Part shown: piece by piece, positions 13,380 through 17,186 of the stretch
Layout: every line of letters begins with the position of its first letter
Numbering within the stretch: position 1 is the first letter of the stretch
NCBI GenBank assembly: GCA_047612485.1
Contig: JBLGAT010000058.1
Span: 1-17,186 of the forward strand
Direction: 5' to 3'
DNA: 17,186 nucleotides
Origin: Sediminicola sp047612485
Lineage (GTDB): Bacteria > Bacteroidota > Bacteroidia > Flavobacteriales > Flavobacteriaceae
The notes under the pieces: model-generated
The model's input: only the letters and a program-made list of their open reading frames with translations
What the model was told of the DNA's origin: nothing
The model's database searches: none
Program-made: the position numbers and the translations under genes

Positions 13380-15206
13380 CTAGTCTAATGAAATATCCCC
13401 ATTTTGTTGGGATTCCGCCAGTTTTCGTTCTAACTCAGCTTGGAACTCTTCCATAACAGGTTTTACCGTGCTTTCTGGAAGATCTGCAATCTTGATATAC
13501 ATTAACCCGTCTACGGAATTATTAAATAAAGGATCTACATTAAAAGCAATCACCTTGGCATTCTGCTTGATATATTTTTTGATCAACACCGGTAAACGCA
13601 GAGCTCCAGGTTCTACCTCGTCAATTAGGCGATCGAACTTATTTAAATCTGCCTTTGTCTCATCAAAAACAAATTCCTTATCAGCATCGTTTAGTTTGAC
13701 CTTGAATTCCTTTTTAGGCCTGATATATTGGGCCACATAAGGATCCCAGTAGTTAGATTTCATAAACTCTATCATCAGGGATTTGGAGAAATTGGAAAAT
13801 TGGTTGCTGATACTTACCCCTCCTATAAGGTACTTATGTTCGGGATAGCGCAAGGTAGTATGTACAATGCCCTTCCATAACAAGAACAAGGGCATTGGCT
13901 TTTGTTGGTATTCTTTTACAATGTAGGCACGACCCATTTCAATGGACTGACTCATCATCTCATACAGTTCAGGTTCCAATCGGAACAGATCCTGTAAATA
14001 GAACCCATCTATGCCGTATTTGTCAAAAATTTCAGAGCCCATCCCCATTCTATAGGCCCCAACTATGGCCTTATCCTCATCGTCCCATAAAAATAGGTGG
14101 TGGTAATATTCGTCAAAACTATCTAGGTCAATCGACTTATTGGTCCCTTCCCCAATAGCCCTAAAGGTCACTTCCCGTTGCCTTCCTATTTCCTGTAAGA
14201 TAAAGGGCATGTCCTTGGCTGTTGCCAGGAAAACTTCATAATTCTTGCTTTGTAACAATCGGCAGTCTTTTTCCCTTAAGCGCACTATTTCTTCTTGAAT
14301 GACTTCTGTACGTACTGCAGTTGCAATCTTTTTCGGAGCCTTTGGGATCTTTAATGTGGTAGGTACTTTGTCCAATATACTTTCCCTTTCATAGGCATTG
14401 GAAAGGATATAGGTCTTTCTCCTTAAAAGATCTGTGAATTCTTCGAGGGATTCCTGTTCATTTTGGGTTGAAACGGAAATAGGGTGCCCTATTCTAACCT
14501 TGATCACCCTATTCCTTTGTGTTGTTACTTCTGACGGTAATTTTGCAGTTCTAAAGATATCGTTGATCTTGGAAAGGTGATAGAACAATCTACTGTTTTT
14601 GGCGTGAAAATAAATGGGAACCACGGGTACTTCTGCCTTTCTAATGAGTTTTAGGGCAGCCTCTTCCCAAGGCTTGTCCACAATCAGCTTGCCATCCCTA
14701 TAGGTAGACACCTCCCCTGCAGGGAAAATCCCCAAAGGGTGCCCATCCCGTAAGTGGCCCATTGCACTTTTGAATCCGGCAATACTGCTTTTGGCATCCT
14801 TGTGGTTTTCAAAGGGATTGACCGGCATAATATAGGGAGACATTGGTGCGATGCGGTACAATAAAAAATTGGCGATGATTTTAAAATCCTGCCGGTGCTG
14901 CAACAATAATTTCAACAAAAGTACCCCATCAATTCCCCCTAAAGGATGGTTGCTGATGGTAATATAGGCGCCTTCCTTGGGTAGACGTTTAAAATCTTCC
15001 TCGGGTATTTCAAATTTGATTTGATAATGTTCCAGAATGGCATCCAGAAACGCAGTGCCTTCTAAATGTTTATGGTCTATATAAAATTTATTAATACTGG
15101 ATAACCTAGTGACTTTCATTAGGAACCATCCCATAAAAGTACCTAAAAGGCCATATCTATCAATGCGAATAGCTTTCGCTACCTCCTTTGCGGTTACAAG
15201 GCCCAT
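13380..15206 (-). CDS. Bifunctional aminolipid acyltransferase (OlsF-like: PlsC-type plus OlsB-type domains)
   Basis: This 608-residue protein joins two acyltransferases. Residues about 60-270 are a PlsC/lysophospholipid-acyltransferase domain: ISNHPLGGIDG (84-94) gives His87 and Asp93, FPAGEVST (161-168) replaces FPEGTRS, and VPVVPIYFHA (193-202) is motif IV. The His-Asp spacing is HX5D rather than the usual HX4D. Residues about 325-520 resemble the GNAT-like OlsB/hemolysin N-acyltransferase (QREVTFRAIGEG, DLDSFDEYYHHLFLWDD, VGAYRMG). That order, O-acyl then N-acyl, is that of OlsF, the fused ornithine-lipid synthase described in Serratia and Flavobacterium. Related fused enzymes may make glycine lipids, so the head group is open. 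It probably acts at the inner membrane face. It lies 85 bp after lysC on the same strand. Confidence 0.82.
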   Translation of the reverse strand: MGLVTAKEVAKAIRIDRYGLLGTFMGWFLMKVTRLSSINKFYIDHKHLEGTAFLDAILEHYQIKFEIPEEDFKRLPKEGAYITISNHPLGGIDGVLLLKLLLQHRQDFKIIANFLLYRIAPMSPYIMPVNPFENHKDAKSSIAGFKSAMGHLRDGHPLGIFPAGEVSTYRDGKLIVDKPWEEAALKLIRKAEVPVVPIYFHAKNSRLFYHLSKINDIFRTAKLPSEVTTQRNRVIKVRIGHPISVSTQNEQESLEEFTDLLRRKTYILSNAYERESILDKVPTTLKIPKAPKKIATAVRTEVIQEEIVRLREKDCRLLQSKNYEVFLATAKDMPFILQEIGRQREVTFRAIGEGTNKSIDLDSFDEYYHHLFLWDDEDKAIVGAYRMGMGSEIFDKYGIDGFYLQDLFRLEPELYEMMSQSIEMGRAYIVKEYQQKPMPLFLLWKGIVHTTLRYPEHKYLIGGVSISNQFSNFSKSLMIEFMKSNYWDPYVAQYIRPKKEFKVKLNDADKEFVFDETKADLNKFDRLIDEVEPGALRLPVLIKKYIKQNAKVIAFNVDPLFNNSVDGLMYIKIADLPESTVKPVMEEFQAELERKLAESQQNGDISLD

Positions 15207-15230
15207 AGTTCATTTAAAAATTGGTCACCG

Positions 15231-15238
15231 TAAATATA
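15231..15238 (-). promoter_or_regulatory. Weak candidate -7 box for the OlsF-like gene
   Basis: On the minus strand this reads TATATTTA, one base from TAnnTTTG, 24 bp before the ATG at 15206. A TTG on the same strand (15265-15263) is 24 bp further upstream, slightly outside the usual spacing. It may give the lipid synthase its own transcript in addition to read-through from lysC. Confidence 0.25.
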
Positions 15239-15291
15239 GGAAAACCAAGTTGAAACGACTTGCAAAATCGACAACCCCTCCATTTATCCCA

Positions 15292-16542
15292 TTATTTTAC
15301 TACCAATTGCACGGTCTCTATTCCCCGTTGTTCCAACAGGATTTCTTTGCCGTTTTGAAGGGATGCAATGGACTCAGCATCAAAATGTCTTATGGTGTAC
15401 AAAGAGACATCTTCGTGATAAACTACTTTAAACCTGCTTTTTAACAAGTCAAGAAGTTCCTGTAATTTTCCAAACTTGTTGTCCAAACAGACCGAAAAGC
15501 TGATGGCCGAGTTTTGTATCAGGTCCACCTTCATTCTATGGTCATGCAAAAGTTTAAAAAGCTCACTGATACTGTCCTCAACAATAAACGAAAAATCCAA
15601 GGATGATAGTTTCATCAAAACTTGGTTTTTCTTTACTATAAAACAAGGCACCTCTGGTTCAATTCCAACTCCTTTTCCAACCGTGGTACCTGGATCTTTG
15701 GGATGTATAAAGGATTTAACATGCAAGGGAATCTCCTTTCTTTGTAATGGCTGTAAGGTTTTGGGATGTATTACCGAGGCTCCGTAAAAAGCGAGTTCTA
15801 TAGCCTCCCTATAGGAGATATTGTTCAATAAACGTGCATTTTCAAAGTACCTTGGGTCTGCATTCAAGACTCCTGGGACATCCTTCCAAATAGTGACTTC
15901 AGTGGCATTAAGACAAAACGCCAATATTGCCGCAGAATAATCGGATCCTTCCCTACCTAAGGTAGTGGTGAAGTTGTTTTCATCGCTCCCTATGAAACCT
16001 TGGGTGATATTAAGCTTCGATTTATCGATTCCATCGGTGACCTTTTTCTGGGTGTCGTCCCAATTTACGGTTGCGTCCCTATAATTGTCATCTGTTTTTA
16101 TAAAGTGCCGCACATCCAACCAATTATTGGTAATCCCTACTTCATTAAAATAAGCGCTTAATATGGTACTGGAAACCAATTCTCCATAACCTACCACTTG
16201 ATCATAAACAAAACTATATTTAGGGGATTTGTTCCAAACCAAAAACCCCTGCACCTCTTCAAAGAGGGCTTTTACCTTACCATAGATCGGGTGTTTTTCA
16301 TTTTCGAACAGATCCATTAATATATCATTGTGGTACTTCACCACTTCGTGGACAGCTGATGACAAAGAAACCTTGTCCTTGAAATAGGCATTGACCACCT
16401 CTTCCATCGCATTGGTGGACTTTCCCATTGCCGATATTACCAGCAAGGTATTTTCATGACCTACTTGATTTAGTACGTTAACCACATTCTTTACGCCATC
16501 GGCATCTTTAACCGATGCTCCCCCAAATTTGAAAATTCTCAT
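15292..16542 (-). CDS. lysC: Aspartate kinase
   Basis: Aspartate kinase phosphorylates L-aspartate with ATP, the first step to lysine (and diaminopimelate), threonine and methionine. The 416-residue product is monofunctional. KFGGASV (5-11) and VISAMGKSTNAM (35-46) are the N-terminal nucleotide and phosphate loops, and GYGELVSS (118-125) is the substrate region. TTLGREGSDYSAAI (193-206) is the core motif, and WKDVPGVLNADPR (219-231) follows. The last ~110 residues (from about 305) form the paired ACT regulatory domains, which usually bind lysine or threonine. There is no homoserine dehydrogenase domain. The ATG at 16542 gives the family N-terminus MRIFKFGG. It lies 39 bp downstream of the SSAT-like gene and 85 bp upstream of the lipid synthase gene on the same strand. 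Confidence 0.95.
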   Translation of the reverse strand: MRIFKFGGASVKDADGVKNVVNVLNQVGHENTLLVISAMGKSTNAMEEVVNAYFKDKVSLSSAVHEVVKYHNDILMDLFENEKHPIYGKVKALFEEVQGFLVWNKSPKYSFVYDQVVGYGELVSSTILSAYFNEVGITNNWLDVRHFIKTDDNYRDATVNWDDTQKKVTDGIDKSKLNITQGFIGSDENNFTTTLGREGSDYSAAILAFCLNATEVTIWKDVPGVLNADPRYFENARLLNNISYREAIELAFYGASVIHPKTLQPLQRKEIPLHVKSFIHPKDPGTTVGKGVGIEPEVPCFIVKKNQVLMKLSSLDFSFIVEDSISELFKLLHDHRMKVDLIQNSAISFSVCLDNKFGKLQELLDLLKSRFKVVYHEDVSLYTIRHFDAESIASLQNGKEILLEQRGIETVQLVVK

Positions 16543-16581
16543 ATATTATCTTTTCAACTTTAATATCCAGTTATCGACCAA

Positions 16582-17064
16582 TTAAATATTGTTCATATAA
16601 TTTTGTATCCCCTGTTCATCTAAATGTACCACATCCCAATCCCTCTTAACATCGGCCCCTTTGGCCTCATAAAAGTTAATGGCAGGCTCGTTCCAATCCA
16701 AAACCTCCCAGTTGATACGTTTTACCCCTAACTGATGACCATAGGCAACAACTTGGTTCAAAAGTGCTGTCCCAAGACCACTTCCCCTCATCTTCTCGGT
16801 AACAATAAGGTCCTCCAAATGCACAGTTGGCCCCTTCCAAGTGGAATACCTCTTATAAACTAAAGCCATACCCTCAATTTTTCCGTTGGATTCCGCAACA
16901 AAACAATGAAACAATTTTTTTTCACCAAATCCGTCCCTGACCAAATCTTCAACCGTTACCTCAACGGCATTATCCTCATTTTCGAATACCGCTAACTCTT
17001 TGATAAGTTGCAATACCCTTTCCATATCTTTTGCTTGCGCATCCCTAATTGTGAAGTTTCCCAT
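16582..17064 (-). CDS. SSAT-like GNAT N-acetyltransferase (diamine/thialysine type)
   Basis: This 160-residue GNAT enzyme follows the eukaryotic spermidine/spermine acetyltransferase (SSAT) pattern closely. Visible blocks are IRDAQAKDMERVLQLIKELA (6-25), DLVRDGFGEKKLFHCFVAE (40-58), VHLEDLIVTEKMRGSGLGTA (81-100) and WNEPAINFYEAKGA (124-137). Arg93 to Gly98 (RGSGLG) is the acetyl-CoA loop, Glu84 is in the place of the substrate-binding glutamate, and Tyr132 is in that of the general-acid tyrosine (from memory of human SSAT). Relatives acetylate polyamines, thialysine or other primary amines; a lysine analogue is attractive because lysC follows 39 bp downstream on the same strand, but this is inference. 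The start at 17064 lies 19 bp past an exact -7 box. Confidence 0.85.
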   Translation of the reverse strand: MGNFTIRDAQAKDMERVLQLIKELAVFENEDNAVEVTVEDLVRDGFGEKKLFHCFVAESNGKIEGMALVYKRYSTWKGPTVHLEDLIVTEKMRGSGLGTALLNQVVAYGHQLGVKRINWEVLDWNEPAINFYEAKGADVKRDWDVVHLDEQGIQNYMNNI

Positions 17065-17083
17065 AATTGTTACAAATAAAACA

Positions 17084-17091
17084 CAAAGTTA
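17084..17091 (-). promoter_or_regulatory. Predicted -7 box for the SSAT-like/lysC unit
   Basis: Read on the minus strand this is TAACTTTG, an exact TAnnTTTG match, 19 bp before the start codon at 17064. No TTG -33 element is found at standard spacing. It is one half of a divergent promoter region. Confidence 0.45.
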
Positions 17092-17123
17092 TAAATTTAA
17101 AAAACTAAACGTTGGCGAAATCG

Positions 17124-17152
17124 TTGTAGTTTCACAAAATATTCGATATTTG
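17124..17152 (+). promoter_or_regulatory. Candidate promoter for the truncated gene at the right edge
   Basis: TTG at 17124-17126 and GATATTTG at 17145-17152 are 18 bp apart; the -7 element differs from TAnnTTTG only in its first base. It lies 25 bp before the ATG at 17178 and faces away from the minus-strand -7 box at 17084-17091. Confidence 0.45.
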
Positions 17153-17177
17153 TACTCAAATAGCACAACCTTTTTAC

Positions 17178-17186
17178 ATGGACAAA
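17178..17186 (+). CDS. Start of an unidentified gene (first three codons only)
   Basis: ATG GAC AAA at the very end of the window follows a plausible promoter. Only Met-Asp-Lys is visible, so the product cannot be named. In flavobacteria a class 1 fructose-bisphosphatase gene is, as I recall, sometimes next to lysC, but nothing here tests that. Confidence 0.35.

Noticed and set aside
15246..15262. CAAGT/ACTTG inverted repeat after lysC as a possible minus-strand terminator
   Set aside because: The stem is only 5 bp with a 7-nt loop and a poor T-run, too weak to call.
1..17186. CRISPR arrays, tRNA/rRNA genes, insertion sequences, prophage or toxin-antitoxin loci
   Set aside because: I saw no spaced direct repeats, no cloverleaf or rRNA sequence, no transposase or integrase motif, and no paired small toxin/antitoxin genes.

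Overview
The window looks like a chromosomal segment from a marine-type Flavobacteriaceae (phylum Bacteroidota). Supporting signs are -7 boxes of the TAnnTTTG type, weak or absent Shine-Dalgarno sequences, AT-rich spacers, secretion signals ending in SQ or AQ, and familiar flavobacterial neighbours (ribF, a VKGC/HTTM protein, serS, a periplasmic TPR protein, DUF4286, rsmA, mgtE). I cannot assign a genus. No rRNA, tRNA, CRISPR array, transposase or phage gene was seen, and no gene-free stretch exceeds about 115 bp.

Layout, left to right. (1) 2-1864, plus strand: the 3' part of ribF (FAD synthetase/riboflavin kinase), followed directly by a vitamin K-dependent gamma-carboxylase-like membrane protein. 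(2) 1974-3245: serS, with its own -7 box and a strong intrinsic terminator. (3) 3355-8035: an apparent five-gene operon of a secreted TPR protein, DUF4286, a gamma-glutamylcyclotransferase-like protein, rsmA (KsgA 16S rRNA dimethyltransferase) and an MgtE magnesium transporter; the last two genes overlap by 14 bp. (4) 8036-8104: a compact intergenic element with nested inverted repeats, possibly a REP-like dispersed repeat. (5) 8138-11893, plus strand: small cupin, NAD-dependent 2-hydroxyacid dehydrogenase, secreted DUF2911 protein, a small DUF1801-like protein, a VOC protein, and a TM2 protein with LEA-like 11-residue repeats, closed by a terminator. (6) 11943-13356: a small arsenic-type cassette of an ArsR regulator with a candidate operator, a DUF6428-like protein with a cysteine-rich tail, and an ArsN1/phosphinothricin-type acetyltransferase, closed by a perfect palindromic terminator. 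(7) 13380-17064, minus strand: an SSAT-like acetyltransferase, aspartate kinase and a two-domain OlsF-like aminolipid synthase, converging on the same palindrome. (8) At the right edge a divergent plus-strand gene begins at 17178, but only its first three codons are present.

Most of the window is housekeeping: flavin cofactors, tRNA charging, ribosome maturation, Mg2+ uptake, lysine/threonine biosynthesis and membrane lipid synthesis. The most accessory-looking block is the arsR / DUF6428 / arsN1-like cassette. It lacks adjacent arsC and efflux genes and may protect against an organoarsenical or phosphinothricin-like amino-acid antibiotic rather than inorganic arsenic. Other points worth a second look are the full-length VKGC-type protein with an apparently intact catalytic lysine, the LEA-like/TM2 fusion, the SSAT-lysC pairing and the nested-repeat element at 8036-8104.
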